Shown here: piece after piece, positions 11,304 through 20,490 of the stretch
How the letters are laid out: each line of letters starts with the position of its first letter
How positions within the stretch are numbered: position 1 is the first letter of the stretch
Source: Pantoea sp. WMus005
GTDB lineage: Bacteria > Pseudomonadota > Gammaproteobacteria > Enterobacterales > Enterobacteriaceae
Assembly: GCF_013415305.1 (NCBI RefSeq)
Contig: NZ_JACBXU010000004.1
Span: 310,001 to 374,000 of the forward strand
Length of the DNA: 64,000 nucleotides
Reading direction: 5' to 3'
Position numbers and translations under genes: made by a program
The notes under the pieces: generated by a model
The model's input: the letters and a program-made list of their open reading frames with translations, nothing else
Database searches by the model: none
Told to the model about the DNA's origin: nothing

Positions 11304-12794
11304 TTAGAGCGTCACGCCACTTTTAAAAATCGCCAGCTCGCGGAAGTCGTTCTTCTCGTTGTTGGTCGGCTGACCGCTGGCAATCGCCACAATGCTGTCG
11401 ACAAAATCTTCCAGCATTGCATCCATGCTCATCCCCTCGATCAACCGTCCGGCATTAAAGTCGATCCAGTGCGGCTTCTTCTCCGCCAGCGGCGTGTTAG
11501 TCGCCAGCTTCACCGTCGGCACAAAGCCGCCATACGGCGTGCCGCGTCCGGTACTGAACAGCACCATGTGACAACCGGCTCCCGCCAGCGCACTGGTGGC
11601 GACCGCATCATTACCCGGTGCACTCAGCAGATTCAGCCCAGGCGTTTTTAACCGTTCGCCATATTTCAGCACATCGACCACCTGGCTCTGCCCCGCTTTC
11701 TGGGTACAGCCCAGCGACTTCTCTTCCAGCGTGGTGATGCCGCCCGCTTTGTTGCCTGGCGACGGGTTTTCGTAGATTGGCTGCTGGTGATCGATAAAGT
11801 ACTGTTTGAAGTCGTTGATCATCGCCACCGTTTTGCTGAAGGTTTCTTCATCGCGACAGCGGCTCATCAGAATTCGCTCTGCGCCAAACATTTCCGGCAC
11901 TTCAGTCAGCACGGTCGTGCCGCCATTGGCGATCATCTGGTCCGAGAAACGTCCCAGCAGCGGGTTGGCGGTGATGCCGGACAAACCATCCGAACCGCCG
12001 CATTCCAGACCAAACTTCAGCTCGCTGAGTTTGCCTGGCTCGCGCCGGTCATGCCGCATTTTTTCATACAAGGCATGCAGACGCTCCAGCCCGGCTTCAA
12101 CCTCATCATCATGCTGCTGGCACACCATAAACTCGACCCGGTCGCTTTCAAACGCGCCAAGCGTGTCACGGAAGGCGTCGACCTGATTATTTTCACAGCC
12201 AAGACCAATCACCAGCACCGCGCCCGCGTTGGGATGGCGCACCATATTCTGCAGCATGGTGCGGGTATTTTCATGGTCCTGTCCCAGTTGCGAACAGCCG
12301 AAGGTGTGGCTGAACAGGAATGCACCATCGATCCCTTCGGCCTCTTGTGTCTCTTTCAGGAAACGCTGCAGGATCTGACGCGCAATGCCGTTGACACAGC
12401 CGACGGTCGGCAGGATCCACAGTTCATTACGGATGCCGACCTCGCCGTTAGCCCGACGGTAGATCTGTACCTCACGGTCACCTGGCTGCGACGGTAACGT
12501 CACGAACTCGGGCTGATACGCATACTCATCCAGATCGCTGAGATTGGTGCGGGCGTTCTGAGAATGGATTAACTCACCGGCAGCCACAGGCTGCGTGGCA
12601 TGGGCAATCGGCAGCCCATATTTAATCACCAGCTCATTCTGGGCGATAGGCTGCAGGGCAAATTTATGTCCGCGCCCGACGGCCTGTTGCACCGCCACAC
12701 TCAGTGGCGGCAGCGCTATGGTAGCGCCCGCCTCTAAGTCACGTAACGCCACGGCGACATTGTCGCGGGGATCAATTTTAATTGCGTCTTGCAT
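11304..12794 (-). CDS. uxaA: Altronate dehydratase UxaA
   Basis: UxaA removes water from D-altronate to give 2-keto-3-deoxy-D-gluconate, the last dedicated step of galacturonate breakdown. The 496-aa protein has the small N-terminal SAF domain (about residues 1-90) and the large catalytic domain, with the family signature GCSQLGQDH near 178 and GLECGGSDGLSGITANP near 290; E. coli UxaA is 495 aa. It is the third gene of the uxaC-uxaB-uxaA operon, starting 4 bases after uxaB. In E. coli uxaB is unlinked, so the three-gene arrangement resembles soft-rot and Erwinia relatives. Confidence 0.96.
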   Translation of the reverse strand: MQDAIKIDPRDNVAVALRDLEAGATIALPPLSVAVQQAVGRGHKFALQPIAQNELVIKYGLPIAHATQPVAAGELIHSQNARTNLSDLDEYAYQPEFVTLPSQPGDREVQIYRRANGEVGIRNELWILPTVGCVNGIARQILQRFLKETQEAEGIDGAFLFSHTFGCSQLGQDHENTRTMLQNMVRHPNAGAVLVIGLGCENNQVDAFRDTLGAFESDRVEFMVCQQHDDEVEAGLERLHALYEKMRHDRREPGKLSELKFGLECGGSDGLSGITANPLLGRFSDQMIANGGTTVLTEVPEMFGAERILMSRCRDEETFSKTVAMINDFKQYFIDHQQPIYENPSPGNKAGGITTLEEKSLGCTQKAGQSQVVDVLKYGERLKTPGLNLLSAPGNDAVATSALAGAGCHMVLFSTGRGTPYGGFVPTVKLATNTPLAEKKPHWIDFNAGRLIEGMSMDAMLEDFVDSIVAIASGQPTNNEKNDFRELAIFKSGVTL

Positions 12795-12798
12795 AGCG

Positions 12799-14247
12799 TT
12801 ATCTCAGTTGGCTCAGCGCCTCACGCATTCCGTGGGCGATGATATTTTGCAGGTGTTGGGTGACAACCGCAGCCAGTCCGGGCTGACGGGTTAACTCTTC
12901 GCCCCAGTGTTGCGCGTCGCTAAGCACGCCGTCTACCAGCTGTGCCGGTGACATCTGGTCCGCATCAACCGCTTTCCAGGCGTCGGCGTAGTGCTGTAAC
13001 CATTGTGGCTCGTCCTGTAATGGCCAGCTTTTGCCGGCTGACTCACCACGGTAAAAAGCGATCAGCGCCGCCAGCGCAAAAGTGATGTGCGTCGGCCACT
13101 CACCGGTTTGCTGATGCGCGGCAAGCAGTGGCGTCAGCAGACGGGTGCGGAACTTGGTCATGCCATTAAGGGCAATCGACAGCAGCGCGTGGCGAATAAA
13201 CGGATTGCGAAAGCGGCGCTGAACCGCATCGGCGAAGGCGTGCAGCTCATCAGCAGGCAAATCCAGCGTCGGGATCACTTCGTGACGCAGCAGGTTATCC
13301 ACAAATCCGGCAATCGCCGGATCGGCCATCGCCTCCCCCACACTTTCAAGACCAGCCAGAAACGCCACCGGCACCATCGCAGTGTGCGCGCCATTGAGGA
13401 TGGCCACTTTCTGCGCTTTATAAGGCGCAATGTCATCTACATGCCGGACCTGCGGGGACAGCGCCGCCAGCTTCAGTTCACTGAATAAAGCCGACGGTCC
13501 CTGAATCACAAACTGGTAATAGACTTCGCCCGCCACCAGATAGCGGTCTTCATAACCCAGTTCGCGTTGCAGCTGCTCACTCTCCGCCGGGAAGCCGGTG
13601 ACGATGCGATCCACCAGGGTGTTGTAGAAGGCGCAGTGCTGATGAATCCAGGTTTTAAATTCTGATGGCAGATGCCAGTGATCAGCGTAGCGCAGCACCA
13701 GATCGCGCAGCGTGTCGCCGTTATGGTCAATGAGCTCACACGGCACCACCAGCCAGCCCCGGTCGCTGGCACCATTGAAGTGGGAATAGCGCGCCCAAAG
13801 CAGCTGCGTCAGTTTACCGGGAAAGCTGCTGGCGGGCTGATCGGTGAGCTGATCCGTACCCACAAAGGCGATGCCCGCTTCGGTGGTATTGGAGAAGACC
13901 ATGCGCAGGTCAGGGTTCCGGGCCAGCGCCATAAATTCACCAAACTGCTGCCAGGGCTGGATCTCACGGTTGAGGCTGCGGATCAGCCGGGTTTCACTGA
14001 CCTGCTCCCCCTGGTCGTTCAGTCCGCGGATCAGCGTGGTGTAGAGTCCATCCTGCTGATTCAGGCTGTCGCTGACTTCACGGTTACGCGGCCGCACCAC
14101 CACGATCCCGGCATCGGTACCCTGATGTTCATTCAGCCAGTCAATCTGCCAGTCAATAAAGGCGCGCAGGAAGTTACCCTCGCCGAACTGGATAACCCGG
14201 TCGCGATAGACCGCGCCCGGAAAATCGTGGCGGTTTAGCCTTTTCAT
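12799..14247 (-). CDS. uxaB: Tagaturonate reductase (altronate oxidoreductase) UxaB
   Basis: UxaB reduces D-tagaturonate to D-altronate with NADH in the cytoplasm. The 482-aa protein begins with the mannitol dehydrogenase-family Rossmann region (VIQFGEGNFLRAFIDWQID near residue 17). The C-terminal half contains the family signature KVAILNGAHTAM near 283, including the catalytic-site lysine and asparagine-histidine pattern. E. coli UxaB is 483 aa. It lies between uxaC (2-bp gap) and uxaA (4-bp gap), so it is surely co-transcribed from the uxaC promoter under ExuR control. Confidence 0.96.
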   Translation of the reverse strand: MKRLNRHDFPGAVYRDRVIQFGEGNFLRAFIDWQIDWLNEHQGTDAGIVVVRPRNREVSDSLNQQDGLYTTLIRGLNDQGEQVSETRLIRSLNREIQPWQQFGEFMALARNPDLRMVFSNTTEAGIAFVGTDQLTDQPASSFPGKLTQLLWARYSHFNGASDRGWLVVPCELIDHNGDTLRDLVLRYADHWHLPSEFKTWIHQHCAFYNTLVDRIVTGFPAESEQLQRELGYEDRYLVAGEVYYQFVIQGPSALFSELKLAALSPQVRHVDDIAPYKAQKVAILNGAHTAMVPVAFLAGLESVGEAMADPAIAGFVDNLLRHEVIPTLDLPADELHAFADAVQRRFRNPFIRHALLSIALNGMTKFRTRLLTPLLAAHQQTGEWPTHITFALAALIAFYRGESAGKSWPLQDEPQWLQHYADAWKAVDADQMSPAQLVDGVLSDAQHWGEELTRQPGLAAVVTQHLQNIIAHGMREALSQLR

Positions 14248-14249
14248 TA

Positions 14250-15665
14250 TCAGGCTCCCAGCTCGATGCCGAAGTAATCACGGGCATTGTTGAAGCAGAT
14301 GTTCTGCACCATCTGGCCTAACAGCGCTTCATCGGCTGGCGCTTCACCCTGCTCCACCCAGCGGCCCATCATCTGGCACAGTAACCGGCGGAAATATTCG
14401 TGGCGGGTGTAAGAGAGGAAGCTGCGGCTGTCGGTCAGCATCCCGACGAAGCGGCTCAGCAGGCCAATCTGCGCCAGCTGGGTCATCTGACGCTGCATAC
14501 CGTCCAGCTGATCGTTGAACCACCAGGCTGAACCGAACTGCATTTTGCCCGCCTGACCTTCGCCCTGGAAGTTACCCGCCATCGTCGCCAGCACTTCGTT
14601 GTCGCGCGGGTTCAGGCAGTAGAGAATAGTTTTCGGCAACGCATTATTGAGATTCTGCGCGCCCAGCAGGCGTGCCAGCGGCTCAGCCAGCGGCTGGTCG
14701 TTGATGGAGTCAAAGCCCACATCCGGCCCCAGCAACTGATACTGGCGCGGGTTGGTGTTGCGCAGTGCGCCAATGTGATACTGCTGCACCCAGCCACGGC
14801 GCGCATATTCGCTGCCCAGCCAGACCAGTACCGCCGTTTTGAACTGCGCCGTTTCCTGCGGATTCGGCGCGGCACCGCTGCGACGACGTGCCAGAATCGC
14901 ATCCAGTGTGGCGTCATCCGCCTCGGCGTAACAGACCACATCCAGCGCGTGATCAGAGACTTTACAGCCGTGGGCCGCGAAGTGATCCAGACGCTGATAC
15001 AGGGCGCTGCGCAGATCGTCAAAACGCTGCACGCTGATGTCGGTCAGCTGCTCCAGCGTTTCGATCCACGGCAGGAAGGTTTCGGCTTCGATATTAAAGG
15101 CTTTATCCGGACGCCAGCTCGGCAGCACTTTGACGCTGAAGCCGGTGTCTTCTGCCAGCGCGCGGTGATGGCGCAGGTCATCCAGCGGATCGTCCGTGGT
15201 GCCGACCATCTTCACCTTCATCTGTTGCATGATACCGCGCGTGGTGAAGCTATCCTGCGCCAGCAGTTCATTGCAGCGATGCCAGATGGTGTCGGCGGTT
15301 TTCTCAGAAAGCAGCGTGTCTGTGATGCCGAAAGGCCGGCGTAATTCCAGATGGGTCCAGTGATAGAGCGGGTTGCCGATGGTGTGCGGCACGGTGCGCG
15401 CCCAGGCGTCAAACTTTTCACGATCGCTGGCGTTGCCGGTACAGAACGCCTCAGCCACACCGTTGGCGCGCATTGCCCGCCACTTGTAGTGATCGCCCTT
15501 CAGCCAGATGTCATAAAGGTTGGCGAAGCGATAATTTTCGGCAATCTGCTGCGGCGGTAAGTGGCAGTGATAGTCGAAAATTGGCTGATCCTTAGCGTAG
15601 TCGTGATAGAGACGACGGGCGAATTCGCTATCCAGCAAAAAATCCTCAGTCATGAAACGTGACAT
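14250..15665 (-). CDS. uxaC: Glucuronate/galacturonate isomerase UxaC
   Basis: UxaC converts D-galacturonate to tagaturonate and D-glucuronate to fructuronate, opening hexuronate breakdown. The 471-aa protein carries the amidohydrolase-fold metal motif FDYHCHLPP near residue 30 and [17 protein letters not shown] near the C-terminus. E. coli UxaC is 470 aa. The ATG at 15665 has GAGGAAG 8 nt upstream; an ATG 12 bp further in (MTEDF) is an alternative. It is the first gene of the uxaCBA operon. An ExuR-like operator (15701-15719) and a CRP-like site (15740-15755) lie upstream, shared with divergent exuT. Confidence 0.96.
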   Translation of the reverse strand: MSRFMTEDFLLDSEFARRLYHDYAKDQPIFDYHCHLPPQQIAENYRFANLYDIWLKGDHYKWRAMRANGVAEAFCTGNASDREKFDAWARTVPHTIGNPLYHWTHLELRRPFGITDTLLSEKTADTIWHRCNELLAQDSFTTRGIMQQMKVKMVGTTDDPLDDLRHHRALAEDTGFSVKVLPSWRPDKAFNIEAETFLPWIETLEQLTDISVQRFDDLRSALYQRLDHFAAHGCKVSDHALDVVCYAEADDATLDAILARRRSGAAPNPQETAQFKTAVLVWLGSEYARRGWVQQYHIGALRNTNPRQYQLLGPDVGFDSINDQPLAEPLARLLGAQNLNNALPKTILYCLNPRDNEVLATMAGNFQGEGQAGKMQFGSAWWFNDQLDGMQRQMTQLAQIGLLSRFVGMLTDSRSFLSYTRHEYFRRLLCQMMGRWVEQGEAPADEALLGQMVQNICFNNARDYFGIELGA

Positions 15666-15700
15666 ACATGCTTCCTCATCTACTGAACCACTAATGGCTC

Positions 15701-15719
15701 AAAGTTATCATACCAATTT
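15701..15719. promoter_or_regulatory. ExuR-like operator upstream of uxaC
   Basis: AAAGTTATCATACCAATTT, read on the other strand as AAATTGGTATGATAACTTT, is close to the ExuR/UxuR consensus half AAATTGGTATAACCAATTT. It lies 36 bp before the uxaC start. Two relatives occur at 15883-15900 and 17415-17431, before exuT and exuR, as expected for one regulon. Confidence 0.72.
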
Positions 15720-15739
15720 TAGTCCGTTACGGATTTATT

Positions 15740-15755
15740 TGCGATCCTGCTCACA
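15740..15755. promoter_or_regulatory. CRP-like site in the uxaC/exuT control region
   Basis: TGCGATCCTGCTCACA fits the CRP consensus TGTGA-N6-TCACA at 9 of 10 key positions with correct 6-bp spacing, and it has A/T-rich flanks. Catabolite control of hexuronate genes by CRP is known in enterobacteria. A weaker half-matching site, TGTGA-N6-TCAAC, lies at 15863-15878. Confidence 0.6.
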
Positions 15756-15882
15756 TAAACGGCGGTACCAGACTGCCGTTATGGACATTTTTGTCGCTCG
15801 TAGCGCGCTAAATGGCTGTCATTACGCAGGTTTCCAGTATCCCACAGTGCAGAAAGGGTTTTTGTGATGGCTCTCAACTTTT

Positions 15883-15900
15883 AAAGTTGTATAACAAGTT
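15883..15900. promoter_or_regulatory. ExuR-like operator upstream of exuT
   Basis: AAAGTTGTATAACAAGTT is a near-palindrome centred on GTATAAC and shares the core TATAAC with the site before exuR. It lies 165 bp before the exuT start, so the exuT transcript probably has a long leader. Confidence 0.7.
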
Positions 15901-15965
15901 AGGCTCTCGCTCCATCATGAGGTCGTTAGTGACTCAGATAACGGCAAGGTCAGAACAGGGTTGCT

Positions 15966-16073
15966 ATGACAGAACCTGCGGGCGTGAGCAGAGCTGCATC
16001 ACGTGCTGTCCCGCTCCAGATAACAACAGCGGCAAGACCGCATACAGAACTGGAAGAGGTAGAGGATGCGTAA
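15966..16073 (+). CDS. Possible 35-codon upstream ORF overlapping the exuT start
   Basis: An ATG at 15966 behind AGGG opens a 35-codon frame that ends with TAA at 16071-16073, just inside exuT (ATG 16066). The predicted peptide is not recognisable and has no membrane segment or arrest-like motif. An 8-nt overlap of stop and start is the geometry of translational coupling, but chance cannot be excluded in a 165-nt leader. Confidence 0.25.
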   Translation: MTEPAGVSRAASRAVPLQITTAARPHTELEEVEDA

Positions 16074-17370
16074 GATCAAAGGGTTGCGCTGGTACATGAT
16101 TGGACTGGTGACGATCGGTACGGTGTTGGGGTATCTGACCCGTAACACCATCGCCGTGGCGGCCCCGACATTAATGTCAGAGCTGCATATCACCACGCAG
16201 CAGTACTCCTACATCATTGCGGCCTATTCAGCCTGCTACACGCTGATGCAACCGGTGGCGGGTTATGTGCTGGATCTGCTGGGCACCAAAGTCGGCTACG
16301 CGGTGTTTGCTGTGCTGTGGGCCATTTTCTGTGCCGCCACCGCGATGGCAGGCAGCTGGGGCGGCCTTGCCCTGGCGCGCGGTGCCGTCGGTGCGGCTGA
16401 AGCGGCGATGATTCCGGCCGGTCTGAAGGCGAGCAGTGAGTGGTTCCCGGCTAAAGAGCGCTCGGTCGCAGTAGGCTACTTTAACGTCGGTTCATCTATC
16501 GGCGCGATGCTGGCTCCGCCGCTGGTTGTCTGGGCGATCGTGGCGCATAGCTGGCAGATGGCCTTTATCATGACCGGTGTGCTGAGCATGGCCTGGGCAC
16601 TTTGCTGGCTGGTGTTTTACAAGCATCCGAAACAGCAGAAGAAGCTAAGCGATGAAGAGCGCGACTATATTATTTCCGGTCAGGAAGCGCAGCATCAGAC
16701 CGGCAACACCCGCAAAATGTCGGCTCTGCAGATTATCCGTAACCGCCAGTTCTGGGGCATTGCTCTGCCGCGTTTTCTGGCAGAACCGGCATGGGGCACG
16801 TTCAACGCCTGGATTCCGCTGTTCATGTTCAAGGTGTACGGCTTCAATCTGAAAGAGATTGCGATGTTCGCCTGGATGCCAATGCTGTTCGCGGACTTCG
16901 GCTGTATCCTGGGTGGCTATCTGCCGCCGCTGTTTCAGCGCTGGTTCGGCGTTAATCTGATCGTTTCCCGCAAGATGGTGGTAACGATGGGTGCGGTATT
17001 AATGATTGCGCCGGGTACCATCGGCCTGTTCACCAGCCCGTATGTCGCCATTGGTCTGCTGTGCATCGGCGGCTTCGCGCATCAGGCTCTCTCTGGCGCG
17101 CTGATCACCCTGTCCTCAGATGTTTTCGGCCGCAATGAAGTCGCGACGGCTAACGGCTTAACCGGTATGGCCGCCTGGACCGCAAGTACCATGTTTGCAC
17201 TGGTTGTCGGTGCACTGGCCGATACGCTGGGCTTCAGCCCGCTGTTTGCCGCACTGGCCGTGTTTGATCTGCTGGGTGCCGTGGTGATCTGGACAGTCCT
17301 GAAAAATAAACCGATTTCAGAGCTGAATGCTGAGGTGGTGATTCCGCCAGCCAGCGCTGTTCATAATTGA
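16066..17370 (+). CDS. exuT: Hexuronate transporter ExuT
   Basis: ExuT is a proton-driven MFS permease (ACS/anion:cation symporter family) for galacturonate and glucuronate. The 434-aa protein has 12 predicted spans and the family motifs [15 protein letters not shown] near residue 22 and [20 protein letters not shown] near 110. It is nearly colinear with E. coli ExuT. The ATG at 16066 follows GAGGTAGAGG. ExuR-like operators lie upstream, and exuR follows after 86 bp with its own operator. Together with uxaCBA it supplies uptake and catabolism of pectin-derived sugar acids. Confidence 0.96.
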   Translation: MRKIKGLRWYMIGLVTIGTVLGYLTRNTIAVAAPTLMSELHITTQQYSYIIAAYSACYTLMQPVAGYVLDLLGTKVGYAVFAVLWAIFCAATAMAGSWGGLALARGAVGAAEAAMIPAGLKASSEWFPAKERSVAVGYFNVGSSIGAMLAPPLVVWAIVAHSWQMAFIMTGVLSMAWALCWLVFYKHPKQQKKLSDEERDYIISGQEAQHQTGNTRKMSALQIIRNRQFWGIALPRFLAEPAWGTFNAWIPLFMFKVYGFNLKEIAMFAWMPMLFADFGCILGGYLPPLFQRWFGVNLIVSRKMVVTMGAVLMIAPGTIGLFTSPYVAIGLLCIGGFAHQALSGALITLSSDVFGRNEVATANGLTGMAAWTASTMFALVVGALADTLGFSPLFAALAVFDLLGAVVIWTVLKNKPISELNAEVVIPPASAVHN

Positions 17371-17414
17371 TCTGCCGGGCTGGCGCAAGCCAGCCCATTT
17401 CCTCGCACCGCCTG

Positions 17415-17431
17415 AAGTGGTATAACAACTT
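17415..17431. promoter_or_regulatory. ExuR-like operator upstream of exuR
   Basis: AAGTGGTATAACAACTT is the best match in the window to the GGTATAAC-type ExuR core. It lies 25 bp before the exuR ATG, which suggests autoregulation. Confidence 0.7.
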
Positions 17432-17456
17432 ATCTGTCTGCTACCAGGATTGTGCT

Positions 17457-18233
17457 ATGGACCTCACTGAATCCCGTCGACTCTATCAACAGCTGGCCAG
17501 CGAGCTGAAAAACCGCATTGAAACCGGGATCTATCCGGTTGGTGAAAAACTGCCTGCTGAGCGTCTGATTGCTGAAGAGATGGAAGTGAGCCGCACTGTC
17601 GTCCGCGAAGCGATCATTATGCTGGAAGTTGAAGGCTATGTTGAGGTTCGTAAAGGTTCTGGCATTCACGTTATTGCCAGCCAGCAGCAGAACCGCATCG
17701 CCCCGACCAGTAGTCAGCTTGAGTTTGCAACGTTTGGCCCGTTTGAATTACTGCAGGCGCGCCAGCTGATTGAGAGTAACGTAGCGGAATTCGCTGCTAC
17801 ACAGGTGACACGTCAGGACATCATCGACCTGATGGCGATTCAGGAAAAAGCCCGTCAGGAGGATCACTTCCGCGATTCCGAGTGGGACATGCAGTTTCAT
17901 GTGCGTATCGCGCAATCCACCCAGAACAGTGCCTTAGCCGCCATCGTTGAGAAAATGTGGCTGCATCGCCTTCACAATCCCTACTGGCTCAAACTTCACG
18001 AACACATCGACCAGCGCAGCATTCTCAGCTGGTGCGACGACCACGATCAGATTCTCAAGGCGCTGATGCGTAAAGATCCCGCCGCCAGCAAACTGGCGAT
18101 GTGGCAACATCTGGAAAATACTAAACAGATGCTGTTTAACGCGACGGCGGATGATTTTGAATTTAACGTGGACCGTTACATGTTTGGTGAGAATCCGGTC
18201 ATCCTGCCTGATGGGTTTGATAACGCCCGCTAA
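17457..18233 (+). CDS. exuR: GntR/FadR-family repressor of hexuronate genes ExuR
   Basis: ExuR represses uxaCBA, exuT and itself until a hexuronate binds. The 258-aa protein has an N-terminal winged helix ([21 protein letters not shown] near residues 26-45) and a FadR C-terminal (FCD) all-helical ligand domain containing [17 protein letters not shown] 17457 ([13 protein letters not shown]) matches the E. coli N-terminus; a longer frame from 17367 starts inside the exuT stop region. The operator-like sequence 25 bp upstream points to autorepression. Confidence 0.95.
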   Translation: MDLTESRRLYQQLASELKNRIETGIYPVGEKLPAERLIAEEMEVSRTVVREAIIMLEVEGYVEVRKGSGIHVIASQQQNRIAPTSSQLEFATFGPFELLQARQLIESNVAEFAATQVTRQDIIDLMAIQEKARQEDHFRDSEWDMQFHVRIAQSTQNSALAAIVEKMWLHRLHNPYWLKLHEHIDQRSILSWCDDHDQILKALMRKDPAASKLAMWQHLENTKQMLFNATADDFEFNVDRYMFGENPVILPDGFDNAR

Positions 18234-18288
18234 AATTGCCTGAAAACACCCCGAAATGGTCAGTTAGTCTGCAATAGTGTCAGGTCAT

Positions 18289-18331
18289 GTAAAGCTCCTT
18301 TTTACAGGCCGTTTCACAAGGTAAAACTCCT
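18289..18331 (+). promoter_or_regulatory. Direct repeats GTAAARCTCCT before yqjA
   Basis: GTAAAGCTCCT (18289-18299) and GTAAAACTCCT (18321-18331) are 11-bp repeats 32 bp apart, about three helical turns. They stand in the 325-bp exuR-yqjA gap. CpxR controls yqjA in E. coli through GTAAA repeats, but its usual spacing is 5-8 bp, so the identity is uncertain. The rest of the gap holds the next hairpin and no visible gene. Confidence 0.35.
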
Positions 18332-18348
18332 GTTCGCAAGAGAGTTTT

Positions 18349-18370
18349 CCTGTCTCAGACAGGCGATTTT
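18349..18370 (+). terminator. Hairpin with short T run after exuR
   Basis: CCTGTC-TCA-GACAGG (18349-18363) is a tight 6-bp stem followed by CGATTTTT. It lies 116 bp after the exuR stop, so it may end exuR transcription or be an attenuator in the yqjA leader. Confidence 0.5.
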
Positions 18371-18558
18371 TGTTACAGTTATCGCCCTTTTATTACCCTT
18401 TGCGACAGGGGATTATAAAGTCGCTGATTTAACAATCAATTCTGGAAGGATCCGGAAAAGCCCCGCCCAGGCTGCGCGCCTAAAATTTATAACGAAATGC
18501 CGGTCTGCGCTTAAGTCCCTGTGGGACATGTTTAACAATGATGTTCAGGAATGAATTG

Positions 18559-19233
18559 ATGGATATTTTGCAATCGTTGCTGCATGCCCTGTGGCAGCAG
18601 GACTACGAAACCCTCTCCGATCCCACGCTGGTCTGGGCCATTTACGGCGTGCTGTTTATGATTTTGTTTTTAGAAAATGGCCTTCTTCCCGCCGCATTTC
18701 TGCCGGGTGACAGTCTGCTGATTCTGGTCGGCGTACTGATTGCCAAAGGCGCCATGAGTTTCCCCATCACGATTCTGGTTTTAACCACCGGTGCCAGCCT
18801 TGGCTGCTGGGTGAGCTATATACAGGGCCGCTGGCTGGGTAACACACCCACGGTACAGAAGTGGCTCTCCCATCTTCCCGCCCAGTATCATCTGCGTGCG
18901 CACAGCATGTTCCACCGTCACGGCTTATCCGCGCTGCTGATTGGTCGCTTTATCGCGTTTGTCCGTACTCTGCTGCCGACCATCGCGGGTTTATCAGGCC
19001 TCAGCAATGCCCGCTTTCAGTTCTTCAACTGGGTCAGTGCGTTCCTGTGGGTCATGATTCTGACCGTTATCGGTTTCGCGCTGGGTAAAACCCCGATTTT
19101 CCGTCGTTACGAAGACGAGATGATGTTCTTCCTGATGATGCTGCCGCTGGCACTGCTGGTGTTTGGTCTGGTGGGATCGCTGGTGGTGATATGGCGTAAG
19201 CGACAGGCGAATCAGAACGGGAAAGCCGAGTAA
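18559..19233 (+). CDS. yqjA: DedA-family membrane protein YqjA
   Basis: YqjA is a DedA-family inner-membrane protein required with YghB for envelope integrity and alkaline pH tolerance; DedA proteins act as proton-dependent lipid carriers. The 224-aa product has about five to six hydrophobic segments. Family motifs are [18 protein letters not shown] (acidic E and D in the membrane) and [17 protein letters not shown] with the essential arginines. ATG 18559 has AGGA 8 nt upstream and matches the E. coli start; an upstream in-frame ATG at 18538 is less likely. The stop overlaps the mzrA ATG by one base, so the two are coupled. Confidence 0.93.
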   Translation: MDILQSLLHALWQQDYETLSDPTLVWAIYGVLFMILFLENGLLPAAFLPGDSLLILVGVLIAKGAMSFPITILVLTTGASLGCWVSYIQGRWLGNTPTVQKWLSHLPAQYHLRAHSMFHRHGLSALLIGRFIAFVRTLLPTIAGLSGLSNARFQFFNWVSAFLWVMILTVIGFALGKTPIFRRYEDEMMFFLMMLPLALLVFGLVGSLVVIWRKRQANQNGKAE

Positions 19234-19580
19234 TGAAACTGTTGCAGGCTATTCCTAAACGGTGGTTACCGTGGTTGATTGCTGGCGCGTTTGCGCTGGT
19301 CGCACTTTGTGCAATCCCACCGCTGATGAAACACGAGACGGTCGTCCAGATTCGGGTTTCCCATGCTGGCGCAACGCTGCCGGATGGTTTTTATCTTTAT
19401 CAGCAATTAAGCGCGCAGGGTATTCGGATCAAAAGCATTACGCCTGCGGGTGATGCACTGATCATCCATTTTGACAGCGAAGAGCAGAGTCTGGCCGCAC
19501 AGAAGGTCTTACGCCGCCTGCTTCCACAGGGCTTTATCGTGGCGCAACACGATCACTCTCAGCACCTCTCACTGGCGTAA
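19233..19580 (+). CDS. mzrA: EnvZ/OmpR modulator MzrA
   Basis: MzrA (YqjB) is a small single-span inner-membrane protein that binds EnvZ and links the Cpx and EnvZ/OmpR stress systems. The 115-aa protein has a short cytoplasmic N-terminus, one span at about residues 12-31 ([20 protein letters not shown]) and a periplasmic domain. It starts inside the yqjA stop (TAATG), as in E. coli, so translation should be coupled. E. coli MzrA is 127 aa, so this copy is slightly shorter. Confidence 0.88.
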   Translation: MKLLQAIPKRWLPWLIAGAFALVALCAIPPLMKHETVVQIRVSHAGATLPDGFYLYQQLSAQGIRIKSITPAGDALIIHFDSEEQSLAAQKVLRRLLPQGFIVAQHDHSQHLSLA

Positions 19581-19600
19581 TCTCACGACTCTCCTCTTTT

Positions 19601-19635
19601 TTTAAGACCGCCACGGGTGGTGTGGCGGTCTTAAA
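19601..19635. repeat. 14-bp perfect inverted repeat after mzrA
   Basis: TTTAAGACCGCCAC (19601-19614) and GTGGCGGTCTTAAA (19622-19635) enclose a 7-nt loop. Seven T residues continue straight into the left arm and none follow the right arm, so it is not a standard terminator for mzrA. On the minus strand it would likewise be followed by A residues. It stands 21 bp after the mzrA stop. Confidence 0.75.
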
Positions 19636-19772
19636 GGCACTCTATCTCCCGGTCTTCTTTGAACTTTTTACTATGGGTGTCTATGCTTAACCGAGAGTCG
19701 ATTCCCGGCATCCGCAGGCATAAGATTCAGCGAGTGCTGACGAATCAGATCGCAATGGAAGGTTCAGGACCG

Positions 19773-20147
19773 ATGAAATATCAAGTATTACTGGGCGTCG
19801 CGCTGTTTTCTCTGTCGGGTTCACTGCTGGCGTCGGAATCGCTATGTGAGCAAAAAGAACAGGATATTCAGCGTGAAATCGGGATGGCGCAGAAGCATAA
19901 CAACCAGCGCCGGGTTAATGGCCTGGAGCGTGCGCTGACCGAAGTCCGGGCTGATTGCAGTGACAAAAAGCTGGAAGCCGCCCATCTGGAAAGAATTAAC
20001 GCTCAAAAGCAGAAAGTTGCAGAGCGCGAGCACGCACTCAAGGAAGAGCGTGGAGAGGGCCATGACAGGGACAAGATTGCTAAGCGACAACAAAAACTGG
20101 ATGAAGCGCGCCGGGAACTGAAAAAGTTACAGGCGGAGCCCTATTAA
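19773..20147 (+). CDS. yqjC: DUF1090 periplasmic protein YqjC
   Basis: A 124-aa DUF1090 protein matching E. coli YqjC by sequence and position. The signal peptide (MKYQVLLGVALFSLSGSLLAS) should be cut near residue 21, giving a small periplasmic protein. The mature part has two cysteines (Cys25 and a later one in VRADCSDKK) followed by a long charged coiled-coil region. ATG 19773 is chosen for its signal peptide and the AGGA upstream; an in-frame opening at 19659 has no such features. Function is unknown; it is linked to acid and envelope stress in E. coli. Confidence 0.85.
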   Translation: MKYQVLLGVALFSLSGSLLASESLCEQKEQDIQREIGMAQKHNNQRRVNGLERALTEVRADCSDKKLEAAHLERINAQKQKVAEREHALKEERGEGHDRDKIAKRQQKLDEARRELKKLQAEPY

Positions 20148-20182
20148 TTGGAATTAACCAACTGATGTTAAAGGAGTATTTT

Positions 20183-20488
20183 ATGTCTAAAGACACATCA
20201 TCGGAACATTTGCGTGCTGAACTGAAAAACCTCGCTGATACCCTGGAAGAAGTGCTGAGCAGCAGTACTGAGAAATCCAAAGGCGAGCTGGATAAACTTC
20301 GCAGTAAAGCGCGTGATGCGCTGGATAGTTCACGTGAACGTCTGGGCGAATCAAGCGAGCGCATTGCTGCGACCACGCGTGAAGCGGCGCAGAGAGCCGA
20401 AGGCTACGTGCGTGAAAATCCATGGCAAGGTGTGGGCATCGGTGCAGCGATTGGCGTCGCACTGGGCATGCTCATCTCGCGTCGATAA
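20183..20488 (+). CDS. yqjD: DUF883 ribosome-associated membrane protein YqjD
   Basis: YqjD (101 aa, same length as E. coli) is an inner-membrane protein that binds stationary-phase ribosomes through its N-terminus. Residues 1-75 are a charged helix rich in K, E, S and R; the C-terminal span (VGIGAAIGVALGMLISRR) anchors it. ATG 20183 has AAGGAG 8 nt upstream, so the upstream ATG at 20165 is not needed. yqjE begins 2 bp after its stop, forming the yqjD-yqjE-yqjK stationary-phase operon. Confidence 0.92.
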   Translation: MSKDTSSEHLRAELKNLADTLEEVLSSSTEKSKGELDKLRSKARDALDSSRERLGESSERIAATTREAAQRAEGYVRENPWQGVGIGAAIGVALGMLISRR

Positions 20489-20490
20489 CT

